Assembly: GCA_034509755.1 (NCBI GenBank)
Contig: CM067542.1
Location: 18,915,001 to 18,979,000 of the forward strand
DNA: 64,000 bases
Direction: 5' to 3'
DNA from: Anisodus tanguticus
Lineage: Eukaryota; Streptophyta; Magnoliopsida; Solanales; Solanaceae
Made by a program: the position numbers and the translations under genes. Positions within the stretch are counted from its first letter, which is position 1, and every line of letters starts with the position of its first letter. The notes beneath the pieces were generated by a model that was not told where the DNA came from, made no database searches, and saw nothing but the letters and a program-made list of their open reading frames with translations. Shown in pieces: positions 21,424 to 33,690 of the stretch.

Positions 21424-22560
21424 AAGTATTAGATACAGCTTGTGTCTCACACATTTGTAATAATGTGTAGGGTCTGATTGACATCAGAAAGGTTGGACCT
21501 TGGGAGGTAGACCTACGCGTTGGAAATGGAGCACGAGTGGATGCTGAACGCGTGGGAACTTATAGACTAGATTTACCTTCAGGCTTTTGTTTAGAACTAA
21601 ATAATTGCTATTTTGTTCCCTCATTGACGAGGAATATTATTTCTATCCCAGTGTAGGACATTGAGGGATTTTCCTAATTTATTGCTAATGGCAGCTATGT
21701 ACTGTCTTTTAATGGTTTTGTTTGTGAAAATGCTCTGCTTGTGGATGGTTTGTATGTTCTAAACTGTAGTCGTGAAATTTTCAATGTGCAAAATAAATGA
21801 GCTAGGATAAGTAATCCAAGAAACTCCACCTACTTATGGCACTATAGACTTGGTCACATCAATGAATCAAGAATAACAAGATTAAGAAAGTTAGACTACA
21901 TGGAATCATTTGACTTAGAGTCCTATTGCAACTGTGAATCTTGCTTGATAGGAAAGATGACCAACAAACCACTTTCTGGGAAAGGGGTGCAAAGGGTGCA
22001 AGCCAAAGGGGTGCAAGCCAAAGGGGTACTTGAGTTGGTCCATACTGATGTATGTGGGCCATTTTCAACTCAAGCTAAGGGAGGCTTCCCTTACTTCATC
22101 ACTTTTACAGACGATTTCACAAGGTTTGTGCATGTGTATCTTATTAAACACAAGTCTGAAGCCTTTAAGAAATTCAAGGAATACAAGTCAGAAGTAGAGA
22201 AGCAACTTGAAACAAGTATCAAGACCCTCGATCAGATTGAGGAGGTGAATACTTAAGTAAAGAATTTATGGATTACTTGAAGCTTCATGGAGTCCAATCA
22301 CAATGGACACCTCCTGGAACGCTACAGATGAATGGTGTTGCTGAAAGGAGAAATCGAACCCTATTAGATATGATTAGATCCTTGATGAGTTTCTCAGCTC
22401 TACCAATATACATTTAGGGCTATGAATTGCAAAGCTCAATTTATATTCTGAATAGGATTCCTTCAAAGTCAGGAGAGAAAATTCCATATGAGATATGGAA
22501 TGGCAAGAAGCCAACACTTAAACACATGCGACCCTGGGGTGCCCTGTATATGTAAAGAAG
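21424..22560 (+). pseudogene. Copia protease and integrase remnant
   Basis: VLDTACVSHICN (about 21429-21464) is the retropepsin-type active site with DTA. LWHYRLGHINESR (from about 21834) is the GAG-pre-integrase block, and C..C..GK follows. The integrase core begins with LELVHTDVCGPF and FITFTDDFTRFVHVYL at 22030-22150. The second catalytic block, near 22235, contains a premature stop. The Q.NG..ERRNRTL block lies at about 22325-22360. A local triplication of 'caaaggggtgcaagc' at 21990-22025 is an insertion in the spacer. Confidence 0.78.
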
Positions 22561-24712
22561 ATGCTTACTGACAAGTTGGAATCTAAAAGTGAGAAATATT
22601 ATTTTATGGGGTATCCAAAGGAAACTAAGGGATACTATTTCTATCTTCCTGAAGAACATAAGGTCATTGTTTTCAGAAATGAAACTTTTCTTGAAGAAGA
22701 CTATGTCTACAAGGAACGGAGCTGCAATAAGATAGAACTTGAAGAGATTCAAGAACCACAAGATAACACAGAAGTTGAACCATTGTCAAAAGACCTAGAC
22801 AAGGATTCAGTGGGAGTATTTGATGAAGATTGGGTACTTAGAGTTCGCCCTTCAGCCAATGGAGAGTGCTGTGAGAGATAGTGCAGAAATGCAAAGCTCT
22901 CATACACAACCAATTGAAGCTGATACAATGGTTGTACATCATTCCATTCAGGAAATACATGAAAATGACATTCCTGAAAGCTCTCAAGGTGATGGATTGT
23001 CCAGCACACAAAGACCTTCTCACAATCAGAATGCTACAAACACTGAAACACATAATAATCAACTCTGTAGGACCACTAGGACTTATCGTCCGCCTGAAAG
23101 ACTTAATCTCCTTGTTGAAACACACAATGAGATAGATATTCCTGATGACGATGAACCTACAACCTACAATGAAGCTATGTTAGACATTGATTCACAGAGA
23201 TGGCAAGAAGCCATGAAATCTGAGATGGACTCGATGTACATCAATCAAGTTTGGAACTTGGTTGATTTGCCAACATGGGTTAGACCCATATGATGCAAAT
23301 GGGTATTCAAGAAGAAGATTGATGCATATGGCAAGGTACAGACTTATAAGGCAAGATTGATGGCTAAATGTTATAATCAACGACCTGGGGTCGATTATGA
23401 TAAAACTTTTTCACCGGTTGCGAAAATTAAGTCCATTCGGATTTTGCTTGCAATAGCCGCATACTATGATTATAATATTTGACAAATGGATATTAAAACA
23501 ACTTTCCTCAATGGTAACCTAATTGAGGAGGTGTATATGATACAACATGAGGGTTTTACATTCAAGACTAAGCCCAAAGCAGTATGCAAGGTACATACTT
23601 AAGCAAGCCTCAAGGAGTTGGAATATTTGCTTTGACAAAGCAGTCAAATCGTTTGACTTTGTTAGAATCAAGGAAGATCCCTGCATTTATAGTAATCGCA
23701 AGGAAGGGAGTATTATCTTCATTGTTATATATGTAGATTACATATTAATAATGGGAGATAATAAGACTCTCATGCAATCAGTCAAAGAATGGTTATCCAG
23801 CACCTTCATGATGAAGGACTTGGGTGAAGCCTTCTACATTCTTGGAATTAGGATCTATAGAGATAGACCTAATAGATCGTTGGGGCTGTCACAATCCATA
23901 TACATAGACAAAGTGCTAAGACGATTCTCTATGGAAAACTTCAAGAAGGGAAGTCTTCTTATGAGTCAAGGGTATCAAAGAATGATAGTCCTTCTACTGT
24001 TGCAGAACTTGAACGCATGAAAATAATCTCATATGCTTCAGCTATAAGATCTATCATGTATGCCATGACCTGTACGAGGCCAGATGTGGCCTATGCACTT
24101 AGTATGACTTGTAAATTCCAGCAAAATCCTGAGAAAGAACACTGGAAAGCAGTCAAGAGTATTCTTAAGTATCTTAGACGAACTAAAGAATATTTCTTAG
24201 TCTATGGTGGACAAGAGAAGCTAGTGTGTACTGGGTACACTGATGCTAGCTTCCAAACAGATCTTGGTGACTTCAAATCTCAATCTGGATATGCCTTCAT
24301 TTTCAATGGCGAAATAGTGAGTTGGGAAAGTTCCAAGCAAGTTACAACTGCTGATTCAACAACTGAAGCCGAGTACATTGCTGGATCGGAAGCTGGTAAA
24401 GAAGTTTTTGCGATATCTGAGTTCCTAAAAGAACTAGGGGTTGTTCCAAGTGCCACTTGTCCAATAACGATTTATTGTGACAATACTGGTGCGATTGCGC
24501 AAGCTAAGGAACCAAGATCAACAAACAGAAACAACCATGTACCGAGGAAATACCACATACTCAGGGAGATGGTGGAAATTGAAGAAATAAGATTAGACTA
24601 TGTTCCTACAGATGATAATCTAGCTGACCCGTTTACTAAACCATTAAGCTTAGTTAAGCATAATGGTCATTTTGAAAACATGAGTAATAGATACATCGGA
24701 GATTGGCCCTAG
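22561..24712 (+). pseudogene. Copia reverse transcriptase and RNase H pseudogene
   Basis: The linker runs to about 23190, then RT: EAMKSEMDSMYINQVWNLV, the DIKTTFLNGNL-type block near 23490, and the catalytic box as YVDY at 23730-23741. The second catalytic aspartate is replaced by tyrosine, so the enzyme would be inactive even with frames intact. RNase H follows at 24017-24712 with TRPDVAYALSM, DSTTEAEYIAG, YCDNTGAIAQAKEP and LADPFTKPL, ending at a stop after RYIGDWP. Frameshifts lie near 23290, 23600 and 24010. Confidence 0.83.
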
Positions 24713-24726
24713 GTCAAGTGGGAGAT

Positions 24727-26277
24727 TGATAGTATGTATGTCCTAGAGACAATCATTATTAGGGTCAAATGTACTTGAACACATTCGTATTATTAATAAG
24801 ATTAATATTTATAGCATTTGCGATTATTGAATTATTATTTGATTATTTGTAATTATTCATTAATGTGCATCCCTTGAGCTTACGTTGTCATTAATAGAGT
24901 GAGATATTGATGATAGAGCGTAACTCTAAAATAGCCTCGACTAATGATCATCGAGAATGGGATATCGATGATATGTTATAAGTCGACATGTGGTCTGCAT
25001 CACATTCTTAGAGAATGTAGTATGTCTCACTTGCTACTAGTAATAGTTACTAGTTATGGACACATGGATACTTGAAAAGTATTGGTATACCCTGCTGATA
25101 AACTATTTGTTAGACATGTCTAGAGTGTTATCAGCGTGTGGGATATAAAGGTCCTTTGACTTGAGATCAATACACACCTTGTTTACAGAGTAATGTACTT
25201 TGACCATGTCCTAAGCTTAAACTCCTTATAGGATAAAACACGGCTTTTGTTGGGTATATTATGATGTAAATTAAGGTTGTAATTGAGCCAAGAATAGGAT
25301 TCGTTCCTCGATTGGATCTTCGAGAGAGCACTCAACTTCTCAGTGATATTAGGTCAACCAAGTCATTGGCTAATCCAAGAGACATATTTAGAATATGGTC
25401 TAGTTGTCGACTAATATAGATGAGATAAAGTGATCAAGCCATTTGGATAGACACATGGCAAATCCTAAGCTTGATCGAGTGTGTCGCGAATGAAAATATT
25501 TTATCATCTCACATAAAGGTTATGTTTGATGGATTCATGTAAACGCACTTCATATATTTAGTTCGTCATACGGCTCAATCTAGTAGTTCCTTATGGACGT
25601 TAATTGGATTAGTGTCGATATATGAAGGCCTATAGGGTCACACTATGTCGATTATCTCTTCGATCTAAGGGTGTATTGAGAAAGTATTAAATATTTGATT
25701 TGGGATCGAGATATTTAAATTGATAATAACTATGAGATAATTTCTATTAGATGAAAATTATTCAATTAAATCAAAATTAGATTTTGGATTTAATGTGCTG
25801 GATATATATATTAAATGAAAACGGAAAATGGAATTTTAGTAAGGCGCCGCGGCGCCGACCCAACAGTGGGCCCAGTCAGACTGGCCCACTGCACCTTGGT
25901 TTTTGGGCCAGACTTAGAGTCCAACCCTAATCAAATTTTTGCCCTAATTTTAACTATAAGTACAACACTCTTCATTGTTAATTAACACACAAATTCTATA
26001 AACTAATTCTAGACTTAGAGTCTAGGACGAAATCTCTCAAACCTCTGCCAAGATTTCCTGACTTTCTTGACAGAGGAATACACCATAGCATAGTGTTTGC
26101 AGTCGAAGGGACAGTCGCGTGTAATCCCTAAGTAAAGACTCCAGATTCATTAACATGTAACATGTTTTATGTTACAGGTTTCAATTGTCATATAACCATA
26201 GCAGAAGAAATTGTTGGGGTAAGTAGAACAAATTTTTAAACTTCCGTTGTGCCTACTTATATATTTTGAACCCAACA
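24727..26277 (+). repeat. 3' LTR of the 19.5-26.3 kb copia
   Basis: It begins TGATAGTATGTATG directly after the polypurine tract and ends ACCCAACA. It contains a conspicuous GC island 'ggcgccgcggcgcc' near 25843 and a TATA-like 'actataagtaca' near 25951. The length of 1551 bp suits Angela/SIRE-size LTRs. The end is inferred from the CA dinucleotide because no second copy exists in the window. Confidence 0.65.
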
Positions 26278-26630
26278 AAATCCTACAACTGCAGCCATGA
26301 AGTGGAATAATTCACTTATATTCTAAGTCTTTTTAGCATGACCACCTCCCCACATTTGTTTGCGTAACAATTATCGACCAAACCCTTTTTTTTCTTTTCA
26401 ATTCTTCTCAAAAAGTTAAGACGGAAGAAAGGAAAACTCAACGAGATGAATATGCGAATTCAAGATTTGAATTTTATGAATTCGGGTATGAAATTCTGTC
26501 GTAGTATATTTGATATATTGGGTTTGAGATCTTTTATTTGCATTAGTTTAGTGGATTTTCTAGTACAACTATAAGATTTGAGCTAAAACTCGAATGAACT
26601 TGTTTCTATTAGATTATTAATGTTAGTAAA
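26278..26630. other. Intergenic spacer, nothing recognised
   Basis: No coding or repeat structure was seen between the two copia LTRs. Confidence 0.5.
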
Positions 26631-27567
26631 ATACGGGACAATATTGATAAGAACAATTAAAACAGTAAAGAACAACTTATCGAATCACAACTGTGTCATT
26701 TAGCCTGGTCGCTCCCCAAGGTTCCACAACACTCTCCGACACTTGCACTAGTGGCTGAAAGTTTGGAATTTGCACAAAGTAATTTTCCCAGAAAACAGAA
26801 GGAATAAGAACTTTGAAGAAGAAGATATAATTTTCTGTGTGTCAACAATTGAAGTAAGATATAATTTTTTGTGTGTCAACAACTGAAGTCTCTAGCGCTA
26901 CATATAGGTAGATATCAATGGCTAGGTAGTAATGACTGAGATCTGAGATGTCTCTAACGTCCAGAAAATAAAGAATGAGATCTAAAACGTATCCCAACGT
27001 TTAGAGAAATAAAGATCATCATTAAGTCAGATTATTTATGGATAATGACCGTTGCAACAATTAATTCAGAGTAATGAGTTTTGACCGGTACTGGGACAAT
27101 TAAGGTTCCGGGACAATAGATTCTAAAAGAGTAAGTCTTGATTGGATTCGTAACAACTAGTTCCGGAGGTAGAAGAGCTACGTCCGGACTTTAATCACGT
27201 AAGCATGAATTTGGATAATTTCGGATAAATTCTAAAATAGCAAAAATAATATTTTGCAAAATCAGAATTGAATTAGGCCTCACATATACCTCGCACGGGG
27301 GGTGGGGTGGGGGGAAAATCGACCTATTTTGCCTACAAAGCCCAACTCTCATGTGTGCGAGGTCCCTCTCTTGTTCTAGCCCATTTACCAACCCAATAAA
27401 GCACATATCAATATAAGGTGGAAGAAAAGACTTTCCACCACCAATGTGGTACAAAGAGCATTTCGCCAGAGACAAGAATGGGAGAATGAAAAGAGACCCA
27501 TAAAGATTCTTTGGTTTTGCATTATTTGAAATAAGAGAGTAATGTAAATAGGTATATAACTTCTACA
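26631..27567 (-). repeat. 3' LTR of the 26.6-33.7 kb copia
   Basis: It matches 32026-33690 outside the inserted hAT. Compared with that copy it lacks about 50 bp at 26705 (the segment 'ggcaagccactgcc...' at 32106-32152 plus 32957-32960) and carries extra sequence around 26910-26960. The inner end is TGTAGAAGTTATATACC on the minus strand. Confidence 0.82.
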
Positions 27568-28062
27568 ATCCCCCATTAATGCAAACATAAAGAATATGAA
27601 TAAATTCTGGGCAAAAGGAAGGAACATGTACTTAAGTGTTAATATCTTTCGATTTGAATTAACATGTAGTAAAATGAGGCAACAACTAATATCCAAAAAG
27701 TGAAGTACTCTTGAAATGACTGGACATTAGTTGAGACCCCACAACACATACTATATCATTTGATTTATGCAAACTCCGCGATACAAACAAAGTGCGTTAA
27801 AGGTCATGCACACACACTTTGGGTCTAATGAGCGCTCAAGAAAGACGACCTAAGTCTTTCATAAAAGGCGACCACACCTATACACTCACGTATGTGATTC
27901 CATCAAGTCTATCTCATAGACCACCTTAAGGTTATGGAATCTTTAATAGCAATAAGATCAACCTTATAAACACTACCACACGCCATAAGGATAGGAAATG
28001 TAGTGTATATTGACGGCCTATATGGCTTCATTTGACCACAACTGGGTATCCACCATATTACC

Positions 28063-29450
28063 TCAATCTGTAGGATTTAGCCACATCCCTCTTGACGTTT
28101 CAAGGATCATATTCCTTGCTAAACCTTTGGTTAAATGATCCGTCAAATTTCTTTCGGACCTTACATATTTCAAGAAAATAACATTATGCTTTAACAGTTG
28201 TTTAACCACACCATGTCTAATGAGAATATGTATCATTTTACCATTGTACACACCGTTCTTCGAAATCCTAATTACAGTCTGTGAATCACAATGTAAAAAG
28301 ATTGGTGAAACATGTCTTCCCCATAAAGGCGCATCTGCCAAAAGGTTTCTCAACCACTCATGTTCTTGCCATGCCAGCTCAAGAGCAATAAACTCAGATT
28401 TCATGATCGAACATGCTATACAAGTCTGTTTGAAAGACTTCCATGAAATAACACTTGCACCCAAAGTAAACATATAACCACTGGTGGAGCTAACTTCATC
28501 ATTGTCAGTTATCCAGTTTGCATCACAAAACCTTCTAAAACAACAGAAACTTATTAAAATACAAACACCAATCTATAGTACCTTAACAAACGATGAATAG
28601 CAGTCCAATGTTTACTATTGGGACTATGTGTATATCTATTCAATCTACTAACACCATAAGTAATATCAGGCTGAGTATAGTTCATGAGAAACATTACACT
28701 CTCAATTATTTTAGCATATTTAGTTTGTGAAACACTAGATTCTTTATTCTTTCTCAAGTGTATGCTAGGATCATAAGGAGTTCTCGCTGGAGAAACATCA
28801 AAAAATCAAACTTTTTTCTAACATTAACAGTTCTTTTAATTTTAATTCCTAAAATTACATCTGCTTCTCCAAGGTCTTTCATTTCAAACTTAGCAGACAA
28901 AAAGTTCTTAGTCTCATTTACAACATTCACATTAGGACCAAATATTAACATGTCATCCACATATAAACATATAAACACAACTTGATCCTACCATTTTAGA
29001 ATAAGCATAGGTATCTGAAGCATTAACAACAAAACCATCATCCATTAATGTGTCATTAAATTTTTCATACCACTGCTTAGGTGCCTGTTTTAAACCATAC
29101 AAGGACTTCCTCAACTTGCATACTTTATCTTCCTATCCTGGGACCACAAAACCCTCAGGTTGGGTCATATAGATTTGTTCCTCTAAATCACCATTTAGAA
29201 ATGTCGTTTTAACATCCATTTGGTGTACCACTAAACTATGAATAGCGGCTAAGGCAATAAGAGTTCTAATGATCGCTATTTTAGGCACATAAAAATAAGT
29301 ATCAAAGTAGTCAACGCATTTCTTTTGGTTAAAGTCCCTAATCACAAGTCTAGCCTTATATTTATCAATTGTACCATCATGTCTCAATTTTTTCTTAAAT
29401 ATCCACTTGCTAGTTATGGGTTTAGAACCTTTAGGTAAATCATGCAAGTT
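28063..29450 (-). pseudogene. Copia RT and RNase H pseudogene
   Basis: RT starts at 29447 (SKPITSKWIFKKKL, ARLVIRDFNQK, VHQMDVKTTFLNGDL) and continues at 28754-28978 with CLYVDDMLIFG (YVDD at 28952-28963) and FEMKDLGEADVILGIKI. RNase H is at 28063-28473: CIACSIMKSEFIALELAWQE, FLHCDSQTVIRI and NLTDHLTKGLARN. Frameshifts near 29130, 28980, 28750 and 28500 break the polyprotein. Catalytic residues are still visible. Confidence 0.84.
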
Positions 29451-29811
29451 TCAAGTACGATTAGAAATTATATAATCTAATTCACTTTTAATGGCCTTTT
29501 TTTCAAAACCTAGCATCTATTGACCTCATTGCTTCATCATAAGTCTTTGGGTCTTCTTCTATTAAGTAAATAAACACTAATTCATTATTTAAAATATCAA
29601 TATCACAATTCACGAGTAAAAAATGCAATAATAAAATCAGGACCAAAGCTAGTCTCCATTATGCGTCTTTTACTCCTAAGTTCAATTTCATGCTCATTAT
29701 CAACAACATTAGAAGAAGGCACAACATGAGAATTAACAAACACAATATTTTTCAAAGGAAAAACATGCTCAAAAAATTTCGCATCTCTAGATTCACAAAT
29801 AGAATAATCAT

Positions 29812-31243
29812 TCAAAGACATAAATCTATAAGCAGCTTTATTTTGAGCATAACCAATAAAAAAACAGTGTCAAAAGTCTTAGATCCTACCCGTTTGAAAT
29901 CAGGTAGACCAATCTTAGCCAAACACCCCCACACTTTCAGAAATTTCAAGTTAGGAAAAAACTCTTTCATCAACTTATATGGAGTCTTATCTAACTTTTT
30001 ATGAGAGGCCCTATTAAGAATATAACATGCAGCCAAAATAGGTTCTCCCAACATATTGTCAGATAGACCCGATCTTAAAAGCATATAGTTCATCATTTCC
30101 TTAAGGGTTATATTTTTACGTTCAACTACACTATTTTGTTGTGGAATATAGGGAGCACTAACCTCATCTATAATACCATTATTTTCACAAAAGTCCTCTA
30201 GAGTATTAGTACTATATTCACCACCCCTATCAAATCTAAACCTCTTAATTTTCCTGTCTAATTGGTTTTTTACTTCTGCTTTGAATTTCAAAAATATGCC
30301 TTCAGCCTCATCTTTAGACTTTAGAAGATATACTTTAGTGTATCTAGAAAAGTCATCAATAAAAGTAATGTAATACTCCTTTCCACCTTTACTAACAGTG
30401 TTCTTGAAATTAGGTAAGTCTGAATGTACTAGTTCAAGCAATTCTGCTTTTCTACTAGTAACATGCTTAAATGGTTTCTTAGCATGCTTTGCTTCTACAC
30501 ACACATGACACTTAGAAAATTCATCAACTTTTATCGCAGAAATTAATTCTATTTTTTCTAAGTCTTTTAATAGAAGCAATATTAACATGACCTATTCTAC
30601 CATGCCATAAATCAACAGACTCAACAATATAGGTAGATTTGGAAACTTTATTATTGATAGTCTCTTGAACAATGTTCAGTACAAACAGACCTCCACTAAG
30701 ATATCCTTTTCAACAAAGTCTCCTCCACGAGAAATAATATTTTTATCAGCTTCAAAAACTAGTTTACGGCCGGCTTTATTGAGAAGTGCCCCAGAAACTA
30801 AATTTCTAAGAAGGAAAGGTACATAGAGAACATTGTTCAAGGCTAAAGTTTTTCCAGAAGTTAACTTAAGAAGAACTTTTCCTTTACCCATAATTTTTCA
30901 GCAGTAGTGGAGTTACCCATGTAGACATACTCGCCATCAGTGGACTCCTCAAATGTATGGAACAACTCCTTATTTACGTAGAGATGCCTCGAAGCGCCTG
31001 TGTCCAGCACCCAATCTGCATTGTTAGCCACCAGATTCGCCTCTACGACCACCGCAACAATCATTTCATTTTCGATAGGAAGATTAGCTTGGGCAACATC
31101 TTGTCCTCTCTGCTTTGAGTTTTTCCCTTATCTTTAATAGTACTAAGCAGCCCGGTGATCGAGTTTCCCACAAACGAAGCAAGGCCCCTTTGACTTATGA
31201 ATTTCACTCTCCGACTTGTTGAAGTGGTTCTTCTTCTTTCCAT
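29812..31243 (-). pseudogene. Copia protease and integrase pseudogene
   Basis: Protease: DWVLDTGASRHLYVN at 30861-31064 (DTG motif). Integrase: CHVCVEAKHAKKPF, then LLELVHSDL, YYITFIDDFSRYTKVYLLKSK, RFRFDRGGEYSTNTLEDFC and the QQNSVVERKNITLKEMMNYML block at 29812-30588. The DDE residues appear present. A frameshift separates the pre-integrase zinc region near 30590. Confidence 0.84.
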
Positions 31244-31980
31244 TCCCTTTTTTGGGATTGTCTTCTATTTGCCTTTGAACCTGTCTTTCATAACAGTACC
31301 GGAAGTATCCACAATGTTAGCTTTAGAAGAATTTAGGGAAAGAGCTTCCATCTTATTTTTGAGACGGTTTGCCTCCTATGTCCTTATGTGATTGATCAAT
31401 TCCTAAAGAGTCAAGTTCTTCTTCTTATGCTTCAGTTGGTTCCGGTAATTACTTCAAGACGATGGGAATTTTTCAAGCAGAACATTGGCTTGAAAAATCT
31501 CACACATCTTCACACCCTCGGTAAGAATATCAGTAGTCAAGTTTTCATATTCGTGAACCTGTTTCATGATTGATTTGTTATAAATCATTTGGAACTTAAT
31601 CCACTGGCCAACAACATACTTCTTTTTCCCTACATCATCAGCACTATATTTTTTTTCAAACTGTCCTAAATTTTCTTAGCAGATTTATTAGTAACAAATA
31701 AATCAAACAAAGAGTTAGTCATATGGTTCCGTAAATGTCCTATAACAGTTTTGTTATCCTTTTCAAATTTCTTTTTAGATGCATCATCAAGAACCACGAT
31801 AGCAGTAAAACTGCCGGTGGTGTTAGAAACATTATTAGGAATAACAATAGTTGGTTCGTCAAACAAAACATAATTAACTTCTAAATGTTTAAAGTAAATC
31901 AAAAACTTTTGAGACCAACGTTTAAAATTGTTTCCGTTCAAAGGCTCAAGTTTTAATAAATCTGAAAGAGTTTTGTTCAA
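31244..31980 (-). pseudogene. Copia gag pseudogene
   Basis: Gag begins at 31980 (MNKTLSDLLKLEPLNGNNFKRWSQKF), the copia start block in which a short leader precedes L-x-G-x-N-(F/Y)-x-x-W. After 31666 the capsid region continues in broken frames to about 31244. A CCHC-like region is reduced and overlaps the 31061-31243 frame. Confidence 0.8.
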
Positions 31981-32025
31981 AGAAGCATCTATCTTATCAA
32001 TATTGTATAAAAGTTGCTTTCAAAT

Positions 32026-33690
32026 TATTAGTAAAATACGGAACAATATTAATAAGAACAAATAAAACAGTAAAGAACAACTTATCGAATCACAGTTGTG
32101 TCATGGCAAGCCACTGCCTTGAAAAGTAATTTCAGACAGACTCCAATGCAAATAGGGGTGGGCAAAAAACCCAGAGAACCGAAAAAACTGAACTAAACCG
32201 AAATTTGGTTCGGTTTTTTCTAAAAAAATCGAGAATTTTTGAAAAACCGAACCGAATTAGGATTTAGTGATTCGATTCGGTTTTTTATTTTTGGATACGA
32301 ACCGAACCGAAAAAATGAATTAAATATATAATTATTTTTTATTTTTTATTTTAGGCGACTACTATCTCTTGAATCATAGCCATTGAAGCCAATCTATGAA
32401 GATTTTATGGAATTCGCATGCGGCATGAACTTGATTAACATATCACGGAAGCATTGACATAAAATGTAGGGAGAGAAAGTAGTTGTAAATTGGTAAAACT
32501 TTAAATGGTCATAACTCTGCGCTCAGATGTCCGTTTTACCTGATTTTTTTTTTTGGGTATTTTTTCGAGACGGGGCCGGCCCAAGCGCTGCCAATTTTTA
32601 GAAATACGTCCTTTTTCCCAATCAATTTGTGTTTTCCCCCAAATCGATTTCTAATTTTCCTTTTTCTTTAGTAAACATCTCACGATACACAATAGATTTC
32701 AACGTCAAAATTTCATGATAGTGTAGGTGTGAATGTCAATTTCAGTTTTGGAAATTCAATTTAAAAAAAAAAAAATCCCCGACCCGGCCCACTAAAAAAA
32801 CCCCGATATAATCTGATACGTTCGGCGATATAAACCGAACATATCATTTTTTTAAAAGTTGTATTCATTTTTTTTAAAAAACCAATTTTTATTCGGTTCA
32901 TATTTTTCGGATACAAAACCTATATAAACCGATATATGCTCACCCCTAGATGCAAATCGTTTAGCCCGATCGCTCCCCAAGGTTCCACAACACTCCCGGA
33001 CACTTGCACTAGTGGCTGGAAGTTTTGAGTTTGCACAAAGTAATTTGCCCAGAAAATAGAAGGAATAAGAACTCTGAAGAATAAGATATAATTTTATGTG
33101 TGTCAACAACTGAAGTCTCTACCGCTATATATAAGTAGATGTCAAGGTTTGAGATTTGAAACGTCTCTCAACGTTTAGAGAAATAAAGATCACCATTAAG
33201 TCAGAATATTTATGGATAATGACCGCTACAATAATTAATTCAGAAGTAATGAGCTTCCGGTACCGGGACAATAGATTCCGAAAGAGTAAGTCTTGACCGG
33301 ATTCGTAACAACTAGTTCCGGAGGTATAAGAGCTACGTCTGGATTTTAATCCCGTAAACATTAAAATAGGAAAAATAATATTTTGTAAAAAATAAAATTG
33401 AATTAGGCCTCAGGTATACCTCGCGTGCAGGGGGAGGGCAAATCAACCCGTTTTGCCTACGAAGCCCAACTCTCATGTGTGCGAGACCCTTCTCTTGTTC
33501 TAGCCCATTTACCAACCCAATAAAACACATATCAATATAAGGTGGAAGAAAAGACTTTCCACCATTAATGTGGTACAAAGAGCATTTCACAAGAGACAAG
33601 AATGAGAGAATGAAAGAGACCCATAAAAATTCTTTGACTTTGCATTATTTGGAATAAGAGAGTAATATAAATAGGTGTATAACTCCTACA
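32026..33690 (-). repeat. 5' LTR of the 26.6-33.7 kb copia, with nested hAT
   Basis: The outer boundary at 33690 (TGTAGGAGTT on the minus strand) matches the other LTR. The inner terminal dinucleotide is TA instead of CA. Without the hAT at 32153-32948 it would be about 870 bp. Confidence 0.82.
32153..32948. mobile_element. Non-autonomous hAT element, 796 bp
   Basis: Terminal inverted repeats are TAGGGGTGGGCA (left) and TAGGGGTGAGCA (right, inverted). The 8-bp target duplication is AATGCAAA at 32145-32152 and GATGCAAA at 32949-32956, seven of eight bases matching. Subterminal regions contain repeated CCGAACCGAA and GGTTCGGTTT motifs. There is no transposase frame. Its core (about 32440-32772) is the same sequence as the core of the hAT at 2279-3214, although the ends differ. 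Confidence 0.85.

Larger units (their letters stand above)
19529..26277 (+). mobile_element. Decayed copia with a long (1.55-kb) 3' LTR, 5' LTR not found
   Basis: A non-coding leader (19529-20528) precedes gag, protease, integrase, RT and RNase H in copia order, then a polypurine tract 'caagtgggaga' (24715-24725) and an LTR from 24727 to 26277 (TGATAGTATG ... ACCCAACA). The LTR start, with 'tcctagagacaatcat', resembles the Angela/BARE lineage. No matching LTR lies upstream; the leader abuts the truncated Ale LTR at 19528, so the 5' end is lost or rearranged. Numerous in-frame stops and few frameshifts indicate decay by point mutation. Confidence 0.78.
26631..33690 (-). mobile_element. Complete but degenerate copia retrotransposon
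   Basis: LTRs lie at 26631-27567 (3') and 32026-33690 (5', enlarged by an 796-bp hAT insertion). The polypurine tract on the minus strand is 'taatgggggat' just before TGTAGAAGTT at 27567. Gag, protease, integrase, RT and RNase H follow in order on the minus strand. Flanking pentamers ATTAA and ATTAC match at four of five positions. The proteins resemble Tork/TNT1-like elements, but the lineage is not certain. Confidence 0.85.
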
